DNA of 64,000 bases from Campylobacter sp. (GCF_019423325.1 NZ_JAHZBQ010000002.1:124001-188000); one strand, 5' to 3'. Positions 24,994-34,442 are shown, counted from the stretch's first letter. Made by a program: numbers and translations. The notes: generated from the sequence alone by a model not told the origin.

Positions 24994-25989
24994 TTAAACG
25001 ATCGCTAGCGCCGTAATTAGCACGCAAGCAAGAGCTAGCGGCATGCAGACTTTCCAGCAAAGCCCCATCAGCTGATCGGGGCGCAGATGCGGCCACGCCG
25101 CGCGCGCCCATAGGAAGCAGAAAAACACGAGGCTTGATTTTAATACCATCATAATGCCGCCGGGGATAAACCAAAACGCGTTAAATCCGCCCAAAAACAG
25201 CAGCGTCGTAACAACTGAGTAGGTTATGATATTGGCGTACTCGCCGATAAAAAACATACCCCAGCGCATTCCCGAATACGCCGTACCCGCGCCCGCTACG
25301 ATCTCGGTTTCGTTTTCGGTAAGGCATAGCGGCGTGCGGTTGCACTCTACAAAGGCTGCGATAAGAAAGAGCGCGAAGCAGACGGGCTCTTTCCAGATAA
25401 ACCACTTATCAATGCCGCCGCTTTGCGCGCTTACGATGTCGATGAGCGAGAGCGAGCCCGTGATCATCACGATAGGGATTAGGCTAAGCCCGTTTATCAC
25501 CTCAAAGCAGGTGATCTGCAAAAACGCGCGAAACGCGCCTATAGTGCCCCATTTATTGTAGCTCGCAAGCCCTCCGATCAGCAGTCCGTAAACGCAGGTG
25601 CCGCTAGCCCCGAGTAGGAATAAAATTCCCACATTTATATCGCTTAAAATCGGCTGTATAGTCCGCCCGCCGATAGTAAACTCCGGCAGCAGCGGCACTA
25701 CCGAAAGCGCCACGAAAGCTCCCGTAGCCGAGATTATCGGTGCGATTTTAAAAAGAAGCTTATTTGCCCGCGCAGGGATCGCGTCCTCTTTGGTAAAAAG
25801 CTTTATCATATCCGCACCCACCTGCAAAAGCCCAACAGGCCCGACCATAGAGGGCCCGATCCTGCGCTGCATAAAGGCAAGTACCTTGCGCTCGGCATAG
25901 GTCGCAAGCCCCGAGAGCAGCGCGATGACGGCTAAAATCACGAGCGCCTTTAAGACGGTGGCTACGAAATAAAATGCACTATCGCTCAT
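24994..25989 (-). CDS. nuoH: NADH-quinone oxidoreductase subunit H
   Basis: A 331-residue, eight-span subunit that forms the quinone entry chamber. Conserved: AERKVLAFMQRRIGPSMVGP, LLQVGADMIKLFTKED, FVECNRTPLCLTENETEIVAG and FLWARAAWPHLRPDQLM. The start overlaps the nuoG stop codon (ATGA). Full length. Confidence 0.96.
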   Translation of the reverse strand: MSDSAFYFVATVLKALVILAVIALLSGLATYAERKVLAFMQRRIGPSMVGPVGLLQVGADMIKLFTKEDAIPARANKLLFKIAPIISATGAFVALSVVPLLPEFTIGGRTIQPILSDINVGILFLLGASGTCVYGLLIGGLASYNKWGTIGAFRAFLQITCFEVINGLSLIPIVMITGSLSLIDIVSAQSGGIDKWFIWKEPVCFALFLIAAFVECNRTPLCLTENETEIVAGAGTAYSGMRWGMFFIGEYANIITYSVVTTLLFLGGFNAFWFIPGGIMMVLKSSLVFFCFLWARAAWPHLRPDQLMGLCWKVCMPLALACVLITALAIV

Positions 25990-28682
25990 CTGCCCTCTCC
26001 TTTGGAATTTGAAATTTTCTCGATTTTTACAATGGCGTAGCGCGAAGTTTTGAAAAATATCTCGCCGCGCAGTTTCTCGTCAAAATACGGCAGATACGCG
26101 CCGCTAAAGCCTGGATCGATCTTTACGCTAGCGACGATTTCGCGCTTTAAGCTTACGAGCCTGTTTTCGCCGCTTTCGCTATTTTCATTACCGGCACCGC
26201 CGGCTTTATGCGCGGCACTTGCGCGATCCGTTTTTTTCGCATGAGCAGCACCGCTTTTATCATTAGCGGCACTAGTTTTGCCTGCGCCGCTAGTTTTTTC
26301 ATCATTGCTCGCGCCGTCTGCTTTGTAAATTTTAACGACGTCGCCCGCGCTCACGCCCAAGCTTTCGGCGATGCCAGAGCTTAGATATAGTGCGCCCGCT
26401 TCGCCCAGTCCGCTGCTTGCGCCGCTAAATTTATTGAATTGATGCAGCGGATTTGCCTCATAGATTAAAATTTCGCCCTCGCCTGCTCTAATCGGCGCGG
26501 AAGGCGAAATTTCAAACTCCTCCTCGCTAGTGGCAAACTCCTCATTTCGCAGCTCATATCCGCGGTGGTTTGCGCCGCCGTTGTCGTAAAAATTTTCTAA
26601 ATCGTCAAATTTAACCTGCTCAAAATCTGCGCCCAAGTTTGACGTATAGCTGATCGCGTGTTCCGCGCAAACTCCCAGCGCACAGGCGATGTCGTTTAGC
26701 TCATATCCGCCATAATCAAGCGCCGCATTCGTAGGCACTACGCGCTTGTCGTAGTTCGTGAATGTGCCCTCCTGCTGCACCAAGCTAGGTGCGTCCAGAT
26801 CGGCTTCCAGCACGCCAAAGCTTATATCGCCCGCTTCGTTGTAGCCTAGCGTCTCACCCGCGCTCATTTGCGCACTAAGCTCACAGATGAGCGCGACGCC
26901 AAGGCTGTTCGTGCGCGGCGGCACCACTAGCACTTTTAGCGGCGTGTAGCGCTGCACCAAACCCGCTAGGCGCGCGAGCGTGGCGCTATTTGGCGTGCGG
27001 ATAAAATCCTCGCCGATGATAAGCGAAAAACTTTCCTTTTTAGCCAAAAGCTCATCCACTTTCTGCTCGTCCATCCTGAGTGCTGCGGCAAAATTTGAAA
27101 TTTTACTTTCCGCGGGATTCTCAGAATTCTGCGCGGAATTTTTTGTGGGATTTTCAGTGCCGTCCGTGCTTGCGGAATTTTCGGCACCGCTCGCACTCGC
27201 AACGTTCCCAGCGCCATTTGCCTCCGTAGAATTCTCAAGATTTTGCGAATCTGCGGATTTCTCGTATAAATCTTCCTTCGCCGCTGCGCGCGAAATTTTA
27301 AATTCCGCCGCGAGTTTCGCATCCAGCCACTCAGGCAGATTGCGTCCGAATTTCTGCAAGATCCAAAGCAGGATCTGCGCCTCCAACCCCGCAGCGTGCG
27401 GCTGATAGATAAAATTTTTGCCAAAGCCCTTAATGCCCTCGTCGCAAAACGGATGAAAATAGATCCCGCTTGCCTTATTTAGCTTGCAGGCGCTATTTAC
27501 CGCATAGCCCAGATTTGGAGCGTCGCTTCGCAAAAATGTGCCGCAAACGACGATGAAATCGCTATTTTTAATCGCATGCGAATCCGCATTATAAAATTTC
27601 GTGCCGCTAAGCTTTGAAAATTCGCGCAGGAATTTTTGATAGGCAAGCGCTTCGTCGTTGATCAAAGCGAGTTTAAATTTTTGACGCAAAAGCTCTAAAA
27701 TCCGAGCTTCCTCATTGGTGATGAAGCTATTAAATTTAATATTTTTGATCTCGCCGTCCTCGATGCCGCGCACGATGCGGTTAAAAACCGCATCGTTTTT
27801 GCTCGCCCGTTCGTTTGAAAAATCCCAGCCGAAGCGCGCTCCTGCATGCAGAACGCTAAAATTTATGTCGCTACTAACGCGATAAATTCTTTCACGTGCG
27901 TCGCCTATACCGCGGCGCTTGACCTCGTAATAAAGCAGCTCGCAGTCGCTGCTGTGCGGATTGGAAGCGGGGATTTGGCGCAGCTCCCAGGCGTTTGAAA
28001 CATATTTAAACGCGCTCTCTACCAGAGCCCCAGTCGGGCAGACCGCCGCGCTCTCGCCGTAGTTTACGCAATCATCCTCATCGTTAACCCGCGCGATTAG
28101 GCTTTTTTGCAGCTTGTTCCACACGGCGTAGGCGTCTTTTGGCATCGCGTCCTTTTGCTCCTTACTCGGCGCGTCTCCGCCGCGCGGAACGAGCTTAAAC
28201 GCATCTACGCCCAAGCGGTCTTTCGCGGCGGTGATACAGCGCTCGCAAACGATGCAAAGGCTAGGATCGTAGCTCAAATATCCCCAATCCTGCACCTCGC
28301 GCGCTGTATCGCGGATAGCATAGCTTTGGGCATTTGTGCGCATCAGATGGGCTAAATTTTGAAGCTCGCACTCGCCGCTTTGATCGCAAACCCCGCACGC
28401 CATCGGATGGTTGATGCAATAAACCTGCGTAATCGCCTCGCGCTCGGCGTCGATCTCGGGGCTGCGGCTGTAGATGACCATGCCGTCTTTGGCTTTGGCG
28501 TTGCAGCTATAGACGCGCTTGCCGTCCGCTTCGACCATACAAAGCCTGCATGCGAGCGTCGGCGTACCGCCGCTTAGATAACAAAGCGCTGGGATAAAAA
28601 CGCCGCAGCGACGCGCGACCTGCAAGATATACTCGCCCTCGTCGCACTCGCAAGCTTTACCGTCGATTGTGATCTTTGCCAT
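25986..28682 (-). CDS. nuoG: NADH-quinone oxidoreductase subunit G with two low-complexity inserts
   Basis: An 898-residue iron-sulfur subunit. The N-terminal [2Fe-2S] site includes CGVFIPALCYL and ACRLCMVE, then HPMACGVCDQSGEC and the [4Fe-4S] motif CIVCERC...CP. The molybdopterin-oxidoreductase-like part follows, without obvious cofactor function. Two segments look inserted: ENSTEANGAGNVASASGAE (DNA 27110-27275) and SGAGKTSAANDKSGAAHAKK (DNA 26159-26330). ATG 28682 with AAGG upstream is chosen; the upstream frame overlaps the nuoF-like gene. Confidence 0.94.
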   Translation of the reverse strand: MAKITIDGKACECDEGEYILQVARRCGVFIPALCYLSGGTPTLACRLCMVEADGKRVYSCNAKAKDGMVIYSRSPEIDAEREAITQVYCINHPMACGVCDQSGECELQNLAHLMRTNAQSYAIRDTAREVQDWGYLSYDPSLCIVCERCITAAKDRLGVDAFKLVPRGGDAPSKEQKDAMPKDAYAVWNKLQKSLIARVNDEDDCVNYGESAAVCPTGALVESAFKYVSNAWELRQIPASNPHSSDCELLYYEVKRRGIGDARERIYRVSSDINFSVLHAGARFGWDFSNERASKNDAVFNRIVRGIEDGEIKNIKFNSFITNEEARILELLRQKFKLALINDEALAYQKFLREFSKLSGTKFYNADSHAIKNSDFIVVCGTFLRSDAPNLGYAVNSACKLNKASGIYFHPFCDEGIKGFGKNFIYQPHAAGLEAQILLWILQKFGRNLPEWLDAKLAAEFKISRAAAKEDLYEKSADSQNLENSTEANGAGNVASASGAENSASTDGTENPTKNSAQNSENPAESKISNFAAALRMDEQKVDELLAKKESFSLIIGEDFIRTPNSATLARLAGLVQRYTPLKVLVVPPRTNSLGVALICELSAQMSAGETLGYNEAGDISFGVLEADLDAPSLVQQEGTFTNYDKRVVPTNAALDYGGYELNDIACALGVCAEHAISYTSNLGADFEQVKFDDLENFYDNGGANHRGYELRNEEFATSEEEFEISPSAPIRAGEGEILIYEANPLHQFNKFSGASSGLGEAGALYLSSGIAESLGVSAGDVVKIYKADGASNDEKTSGAGKTSAANDKSGAAHAKKTDRASAAHKAGGAGNENSESGENRLVSLKREIVASVKIDPGFSGAYLPYFDEKLRGEIFFKTSRYAIVKIEKISNSKGEGR

Positions 28683-28683
28683 T

Positions 28684-29391
28684 TTAAACCTTAGAAATTT
28701 CTGCGAGTTCGAAATTATAACCGCCAAAGCCCTGCCCGCTCGAGCCCAAAAGCGCGATCGTGCCCTTTAGCTCCTCATCCAAAATAAATTCTTTTTCCAA
28801 ATTTAAATGCGGCGTTTTGATGCGGACGCGATCGCCGCCCTTGATCTTTGCGACCATGCAAAAATACCTTCCGCCGATTAGTCGGTCGTTCGCATCGTGT
28901 TTGAAAACCACGGCACCGTCGAAATTCTCAGGTTCTTTAAGGGGGCTTAAATTTAACCGCTCTTGTGCGCCCAAATCCGCTCGCTCGCCGCGTAAATTTA
29001 AAATTTTAACCTCGAACTTCGCCGCTATGAGAGATAGAAAGGCTTTGATATTTTCGGCGTCGGGATGGGTTTTAATAAGCGCATCGTCGATCAATAGCGC
29101 GTCGCAGCCTCCCTGTAAAAACTCCGCGATCTGCTCGATCTCCTCCTCGCCCACGCTGCTTTCGCCGCTTAGATACTCCAGATCCAGATCCGCGAAATAG
29201 GGCTCGTCGCAAAAACTAGCGCAGATTAGCGCCAGCACGAAGCTTTGCGCGCCGATCTCGCATTTTATCAGCTCGCCCGGAAGATGCGGATCTTGCAGCG
29301 GTGATACGCTTAAAATTTCAGCGCTCTTAAAACCTTCTGCGAGCGCGGGATTTTGAAGGCTAAGCAGCGACGCGAAATTTAAAATTTTCAT
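28684..29391 (-). CDS. NuoF-position protein of Campylobacterota Complex I, lacking NADH site
   Basis: A 235-residue protein in the place of nuoF. It has none of the NuoF flavin/NADH or [4Fe-4S] motifs and looks like a compact soluble domain (LPGELIKCEIGAQSFVLAL, DALLIDDALIKTHPDAENI, YFCMVAKIKGGDRVRI). Campylobacterota replace NuoE/F with such proteins and feed electrons from flavodoxin rather than NADH; that is established for C. jejuni and H. pylori. The ATG at 29391 overlaps the preceding gene's stop (ATGA) with GGGAAGAGG as ribosome site. Confidence 0.85.
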   Translation of the reverse strand: MKILNFASLLSLQNPALAEGFKSAEILSVSPLQDPHLPGELIKCEIGAQSFVLALICASFCDEPYFADLDLEYLSGESSVGEEEIEQIAEFLQGGCDALLIDDALIKTHPDAENIKAFLSLIAAKFEVKILNLRGERADLGAQERLNLSPLKEPENFDGAVVFKHDANDRLIGGRYFCMVAKIKGGDRVRIKTPHLNLEKEFILDEELKGTIALLGSSGQGFGGYNFELAEISKV

Positions 29392-29618
29392 CCTCTTCCC
29401 TTTTTGGCGACGACCATCCAATCGACTTGGTTATAGCGTATCGAGCTTAAAAGCGTGGAATTTAGCCCCTCCACCAGATCGGCGCTCTTTTGAACCGCGC
29501 TGAAATCGCCCATCTCAAACATAAAGATCATCGTCTCGCCGCGAGCGGAATTTTTTAAAATTTCGCCCATGCGGTTTAAAAATTTATCGCCCAGATGTCT
29601 CAAATCGTAGCGTTTCAT
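29388..29618 (-). CDS. NuoE-position small protein of Campylobacterota Complex I
   Basis: A 76-residue protein between nuoD and the nuoF-like gene. It lacks the thioredoxin-like [2Fe-2S] cysteines of true NuoE; it contains no Cys at all. Visible parts are KRYDLRHLGDKFLNRMGEIL and SSIRYNQVDWMVVAKKGRG. Its position and size match the NuoE substitute in C. jejuni as I recall. It overlaps nuoD by 4 bases. Confidence 0.85.
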   Translation of the reverse strand: MKRYDLRHLGDKFLNRMGEILKNSARGETMIFMFEMGDFSAVQKSADLVEGLNSTLLSSIRYNQVDWMVVAKKGRG

Positions 29619-30841
29619 CGATCCACCTCGCCTAAAATGATATTCGTGCTGCCGATGATCGCCGCGGCGTCGGCAAGATACTGCCCGGGTAAAATTTCCT
29701 CATAGACCGCGCAATGCCAAAAGCTCGGCGTGCGGATCTTAAGGCGATACGGGCGGCTTTCGCCCATCGAGCGGATATAAAATCCAAGCTCGCCCTTAGG
29801 ACTCTCGCTCGCGGCGTAAATTTCGCCCACGGGCGGGCGCAAACCCTGCGTAACCAGCACGAAATGCTGCATCAGCGAGTAGTTTTGCGTCATGATCTGC
29901 TCTTTGCTCGGATTTACGTAAGCGGGATCGATCGCTAAAATTTGCGGATCGCTTAGCGGATAGTGCTTCGCACACTGGCGCAAAATTTTAAGGCTCTCGC
30001 GCATCTCCGCCATATAACACTTATAGCGCGCGTAGCAATCGCCCTCGCTCGCATACGGTACGTCGAAATCAAGCTCGTCGTAGATGAGATAGGGCTCTTC
30101 TTTTCGGATATCCCACGCATGCCCGCTAGCGCGCAGCGTTACTCCGCTACAGCCGCAGCTAAGAGCCGCTTCGTGCGAGATCACGCCCACACCTTCGGTT
30201 CGCATCAGCCAAATTCTATTGGTATCGAGCATATCTTCAAGCTCTTTAATATCGCTTGGAAATTCGTCGCAAAATTTCAACATCTCCTCTATCCAGCCCG
30301 CAGGCAGGTCCAAAAATACGCCGCCGATTTTGATATTATTGTGCGTAAGGCGCGCGCCGCAGTATTTCTCGATCAGATCGAGTACGAACTCGCGCGAGCG
30401 AAAACAGTAGAGAAATACCGTCATCGCACCGATATCAAGCGCGTGCGTCCCCAAAAACAGAAGGTGCGAGCTGATGCGATTAAGCTCAAGCAAGATTGTG
30501 CGGATGATCTGCGCGCGGCGCGGCACTTCGATGCCGCAAAGCTTCTCGACCGCGGCGCAAAAGCCGTAGTTGTTCGAGCCCGATGCGACGTAATCGATGC
30601 GGTCGGTTACGGGGACGAACTCCGCGTAGATCATATTTTCGGCCATCTTTTCGATGCCTCGGTGCATATAGCCCACGCCCGGACGCGCTCGCACGATGCG
30701 CTCGCCGTCAAGCTCCAGCACGAGCTTTAGCTGGCCGTGCGCGCTTGGATGCTGCGGACCGAAATTTAAGATCATATTCGCGCCATCGCGCTCGTACTCG
30801 ATGTTTTCGAAAAACGGTCTTAGCTTGCTTGGATTTTGCAT
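29615..30841 (-). CDS. nuoD: NADH-quinone oxidoreductase subunit D
   Basis: A 408-residue subunit of the peripheral arm related to [NiFe]-hydrogenase large subunits; it lines the quinone-binding site. Conserved: LNFGPQHPSAHGQLKLVLELDGE, GYMHRGIEKMAENM, DRIDYVASGSNN and FRLRPP-like GLRPPVGEIYAASESPKGE. It starts TAATG-fashion on the nuoC stop codon. Confidence 0.97.
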   Translation of the reverse strand: MQNPSKLRPFFENIEYERDGANMILNFGPQHPSAHGQLKLVLELDGERIVRARPGVGYMHRGIEKMAENMIYAEFVPVTDRIDYVASGSNNYGFCAAVEKLCGIEVPRRAQIIRTILLELNRISSHLLFLGTHALDIGAMTVFLYCFRSREFVLDLIEKYCGARLTHNNIKIGGVFLDLPAGWIEEMLKFCDEFPSDIKELEDMLDTNRIWLMRTEGVGVISHEAALSCGCSGVTLRASGHAWDIRKEEPYLIYDELDFDVPYASEGDCYARYKCYMAEMRESLKILRQCAKHYPLSDPQILAIDPAYVNPSKEQIMTQNYSLMQHFVLVTQGLRPPVGEIYAASESPKGELGFYIRSMGESRPYRLKIRTPSFWHCAVYEEILPGQYLADAAAIIGSTNIILGEVDR

Positions 30842-31629
30842 TATTTTCTCTTTGTGATGATCTTGTAAATTCCGCGTTTAGCGCGTTTTACGAAGCGCAC
30901 GCCGCCCTCTTCCTGATATTCTTGTAAAATTTTTTCTTGCAGCCGCGGCTCGCCGTAACCGCTCTCGTGATAGAGCCGCGTAAAGTTAAAGGTATCCTTT
31001 TCATCTACGAATGCGGAATTTCGGTTTTCTTCGCCGATCCGCTCGCGCGCGCCGACCCCAAAAATTTTATCCACCTCGTACCACTTGGCAAACTCGTCTC
31101 CTTGCAACGGATAGGACTTTAAAAGCGGGTGTCCGAACCAATCATCGGGCATTATTAGGCGCGCCAGGTTCGGATGAGCCTCTATCCAAACGCCCATCAT
31201 ATCGTATAGCTCGCGCTCCGCCCAGTTCGCGCTTTTGTAGATGCCCGCAGCGCTTTGCAAAAAGCTCTCGTTCGGCACGAAGCACTTTAGCCGCGCGCGG
31301 CGCGCTCTTTTGATATCCAAAAGCTGATAAAAAACCTCAATGCCGCCGCGAGCCTCGGTAAAATCCACGCCGCTTAGCTCGCATAAAATTTCATATCCGG
31401 CGCTCTTAAGCGCACGCAACGCCGCTAAATTTTGCGCAGGCTCCACGTAGAGTACGAGAGTGTTAAATTCTACGTATGAGTTTAAAATTTGAACGCCTTC
31501 AAGCGCGTCCAGATCGTCTTTGAAATCGCTCTCGTTTGCGCTGGATTTCGGCGTCTCCTCGGGGATGAAAAATCTGTCTTTGTAGTAATTTTTTTTACTC
31601 TGATTCCCTTTGGGATTAAATTTTCTCAT
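30841..31629 (-). CDS. nuoC: NADH-quinone oxidoreductase subunit C
   Basis: A 262-residue peripheral-arm subunit. The family signature is visible at WAERELYDMMGVWIEAHPNLARLIMPDDWFGHPLLKSYP. The N-terminus (about 40 residues, FNPKGNQSKKNYYKDRFF) and C-terminus are longer than in minimal NuoC, as in other campylobacters. ATGA overlap with nuoB. Confidence 0.95.
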   Translation of the reverse strand: MRKFNPKGNQSKKNYYKDRFFIPEETPKSSANESDFKDDLDALEGVQILNSYVEFNTLVLYVEPAQNLAALRALKSAGYEILCELSGVDFTEARGGIEVFYQLLDIKRARRARLKCFVPNESFLQSAAGIYKSANWAERELYDMMGVWIEAHPNLARLIMPDDWFGHPLLKSYPLQGDEFAKWYEVDKIFGVGARERIGEENRNSAFVDEKDTFNFTRLYHESGYGEPRLQEKILQEYQEEGGVRFVKRAKRGIYKIITKRK

Positions 31630-32138
31630 CAGATCAGCCTTTTTGCTTTCTGCGCGCGGCGCGGGGTTTGAGAGCGGATCTTTTTTTGCAGCACCATCAT
31701 CGCAAACTGTAGCGTCTCGGGGCGCGGCGCGCAGCCGGGCAGATAGATATCCACGGGCACTATGCGGTCGCAGCCCTGCACCGTAGCGTAGGTATTAAAC
31801 ATCCCTCCGGTATTGGCGCAGCTGCCCATGCTGATGACCCATTTGGGCTCGGGCATCGCGTCGTATAAGCGGCGCGTAAACTCGGCGTGCTTTTTACTAA
31901 GCGTGCCTGCGATTATCATCACCTCCGACTGCTTTACGCTTGCGCGAAATATCGTGCCGAAGCGGTCAAAGTCAAATCTGCCCGCGCCCGCGGCCATCAT
32001 CTCGATCGCACAGCACGCAAGCCCGTACGTCATCGCCCACAAAGAGTTACTCCTGCCCCACGCGATCAGCTTATCGACGGTGGTGAGAACTACGGGAAGC
32101 CCGTTTTCGCGCGCGTAGTTTATCTTATGCTCTGCCAA
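31629..32138 (-). CDS. nuoB: NADH-quinone oxidoreductase subunit B
   Basis: A 169-residue subunit holding the terminal N2 [4Fe-4S] cluster. The ligands are seen in GLACCAIEMMA, GSCANTGG and LPGCAPRPE. The start is a TTG at 32138 with AAGGAG 8 bases upstream, inside the end of nuoA; no ATG gives the conserved N-terminus. Confidence 0.96.
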   Translation of the reverse strand: MAEHKINYARENGLPVVLTTVDKLIAWGRSNSLWAMTYGLACCAIEMMAAGAGRFDFDRFGTIFRASVKQSEVMIIAGTLSKKHAEFTRRLYDAMPEPKWVISMGSCANTGGMFNTYATVQGCDRIVPVDIYLPGCAPRPETLQFAMMVLQKKIRSQTPRRAQKAKRLI

Positions 32139-32509
32139 TTTAGCGCTCCTTTTTTCCAGGCGTAGATGAAACCGATGCCTAATAATATAATGAAAAACGC
32201 CATCTCCACGAGCCCGAACACGCCTAAAATTTTAAAATTTACCGCCCACGGAAACATAAAGATAATCTCGACGTCAAAAAGTATGAAAAGCACGGCTATC
32301 AAAAAAAAGTGGGAGTTCATTCGGTTGGGCTGTTTGACGGCCTCGGGGCCGCTTTCGTAAATTTCGCCCTTTAGCCGCTCGTCGCGCCTATCTGCCAAAC
32401 GCGAGCCTACCAAAGAGGATAGTTTAACGATGAGCGAAAAGACGCAAAAAGCCAGGATTAGCATTACGAATATTCCGAAATATGGGCTTTGCAGCGGAAT
32501 TCTAGACAT
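32120..32509 (-). CDS. nuoA: NADH-quinone oxidoreductase subunit A
   Basis: A 129-residue, three-span membrane subunit, first gene of the nuo operon. Conserved: KLSSLVGSRLADRRD, GEIYESGPEA and the FFLIAVLFILFDVEIIFMFPWA span. The promoter must lie in the 170 bases shared with the divergent pit gene; a TATATAAAT stretch near 32602-32612 (minus strand) is a candidate -10 region. Confidence 0.96.
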   Translation of the reverse strand: MSRIPLQSPYFGIFVMLILAFCVFSLIVKLSSLVGSRLADRRDERLKGEIYESGPEAVKQPNRMNSHFFLIAVLFILFDVEIIFMFPWAVNFKILGVFGLVEMAFFIILLGIGFIYAWKKGALNWQSIR

Positions 32510-32682
32510 TTTTCGCCTCGGTTTTAAAATTTAATGTGGATTGTAACGAAGTATTGATTTAATAAAGCTTAGCGCGCGCCACTAAATTCGCTTTTAAAAT
32601 TAAAATTTATATACCTCTCTCGTGCGATTTAGTGGGGATTAAGGCGCGTGTGGTAAAATTTCGCGGATTTTAAGGGAGAGCT

Positions 32683-34245
32683 ATGAAATCTAGCAAGATA
32701 AGTCTCATTTTCTACGGCATATTCTGCGGCGTAACAATCTATTTTCTTATCTGGGGATTCGGTTTTATAGGAAGCGGCGATAAAATGCTATTTTTAGTTT
32801 CGGTATTTTTGGGCATCTTTATGGCCTTTAATATCGGCGGAAACGACGTGGCAAATTCCTTCGGCACTAGCGTCGGAAGCGGCACTCTTAGCATCGCGCA
32901 AGCCCTTTGTATCGCGGCGGTATTTGAAGCAAGCGGCGCGGTAATCGCAGGCGGCGAAGTAACCTCGACGATCCGCAGCGGCATAATCGATCTTAGCAAA
33001 ATGGACGTGCATCCTAGGGATTTTATCTATGTAATGATGAGTGCGCTTTTCGCAGCGGGAGCGTGGCTGCTTTTTGCCAGCAGAAAGGGTTTGCCTGTAT
33101 CCACTACTCATGCGATCATCGGCGGTATCGTGGGCTCGGGACTTACGCTAGGCGCCCTGCTTAATACCGCAGAGACTTCCGCATTGTGGCTCGTGCAGTG
33201 GGATAAGATCGGCAAAATAGCGATCTCTTGGGTGCTCTCGCCGATTTTGGGCGGAGTGATCTCCTTTGGAATTTTCTGGCTAATCAAACATTATATTTTG
33301 GATTACAACCGCTACGCTCAAATAAAGATCGACCGCATAAAGCGCGAAAAAAAATCCCTCCGCAAATTGCACAAAAAAACCTTCGAGACCCTGGACGACA
33401 TTCAAAAGATCGCCTATGCAGAAGCGCTAAATCACGATATCTACGCTATGCGCGATCCCGATTTTGACCCAAGCGAGCTGGATAGCGAGTATTATAAAAA
33501 GGTAATCGAGCTTGACGCTAAAAAAGAGAAGCTAAAATCCCACAAGGCCCTAGAGTACGGAATCCCTGCCGTAGCGGGTATCGGCGCCTTCGTAATCTCA
33601 GCGATGCTGATATTTAAGGGGCTGCATAATCTAAATTTCGGGCTTACAAATTTTTACAACTACCTCATCATCGGTATGTCGACGCTAATTACGTGGCTTT
33701 TAATGTTTATTTTCGCTAAAACCCTGCGCCGCTCAAATTTAAACAAATCCGCGTTTTTGATGTTTAGCTGGCTGCAGGTGCTCACCGCTAGCGGCTTTGC
33801 GTTTTCGCACGGCAGCAACGACATCGCAAACGCCGTGGGCCCGTTTGCCGCCATCATCGATACGATGGCTACGAATAGTATCAATCCCTCCACTCCCGTG
33901 CCGCAGCAGATTATGATAATGTTCGCAGTAGCCCTCATAGCGGGACTTTGGTTCATCGGCAAAGAGGTAATCGCCACCGTAGGCACCAATCTTACGAAAA
34001 TCCACCCAGCCTCTGGCTTTAGCGCCGAGCTTGCAAGCGCCGTCGTCGTAATGGCGGCATCGGTGCTGGGGCTTCCGATCTCCTCGACACACGTGCTAAT
34101 CGGTGCGATTTTGGGTATCGGCTTGGTAAATCACAGTACGAACTGGTCGCTGATGAAGCCGATCGGGCTAGCGTGGATTATCACCCTACCCGTTTCGGCG
34201 CTGCTTTCGGCGTTTGCATTCGTGCTTTTACGCCACGTATTTTAG
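32683..34245 (+). CDS. pit: PiT-family inorganic phosphate permease
   Basis: A 520-residue membrane transporter with the two inverted signature repeats of the PiT family: GGNDVANSFGTSVGSGTLS near residue 55 and HGSNDIANAVGPFAAI near residue 375. A charged cytoplasmic loop of about 90 residues (residues 210-290) separates the halves. It exchanges phosphate with a cation gradient. The ATG has AAGGGAGAG upstream and TAAAAT at 32654-32659 as candidate -10. Divergent from the nuo operon. Confidence 0.94.
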   Translation: MKSSKISLIFYGIFCGVTIYFLIWGFGFIGSGDKMLFLVSVFLGIFMAFNIGGNDVANSFGTSVGSGTLSIAQALCIAAVFEASGAVIAGGEVTSTIRSGIIDLSKMDVHPRDFIYVMMSALFAAGAWLLFASRKGLPVSTTHAIIGGIVGSGLTLGALLNTAETSALWLVQWDKIGKIAISWVLSPILGGVISFGIFWLIKHYILDYNRYAQIKIDRIKREKKSLRKLHKKTFETLDDIQKIAYAEALNHDIYAMRDPDFDPSELDSEYYKKVIELDAKKEKLKSHKALEYGIPAVAGIGAFVISAMLIFKGLHNLNFGLTNFYNYLIIGMSTLITWLLMFIFAKTLRRSNLNKSAFLMFSWLQVLTASGFAFSHGSNDIANAVGPFAAIIDTMATNSINPSTPVPQQIMIMFAVALIAGLWFIGKEVIATVGTNLTKIHPASGFSAELASAVVVMAASVLGLPISSTHVLIGAILGIGLVNHSTNWSLMKPIGLAWIITLPVSALLSAFAFVLLRHVF

Positions 34246-34436
34246 GCTAAATTTAAAAATCCGCTCCCTGAAATTTTAAAATTTCGCAAATTTCTACGCA
34301 GGCTAAATTTTAAAATTTCACGGCGCCGAAGCGAGTAAATTTTACAGCTTCTATTGCGACCGCACACCGCATAAAACTCGCTCGCATCGGCACAGATTTT
34401 GCCCACATGCCCTGTAAAATTTAATAAAATTTTAGC

Positions 34437-34442
34437 TACAAT
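34437..34442 (+). promoter_or_regulatory. -10 box of azlCD
   Basis: TACAAT lies 24 bases before the azlC ATG, so a start of transcription near 34449 would give a short leader carrying the AGGA ribosome site. Confidence 0.4.
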
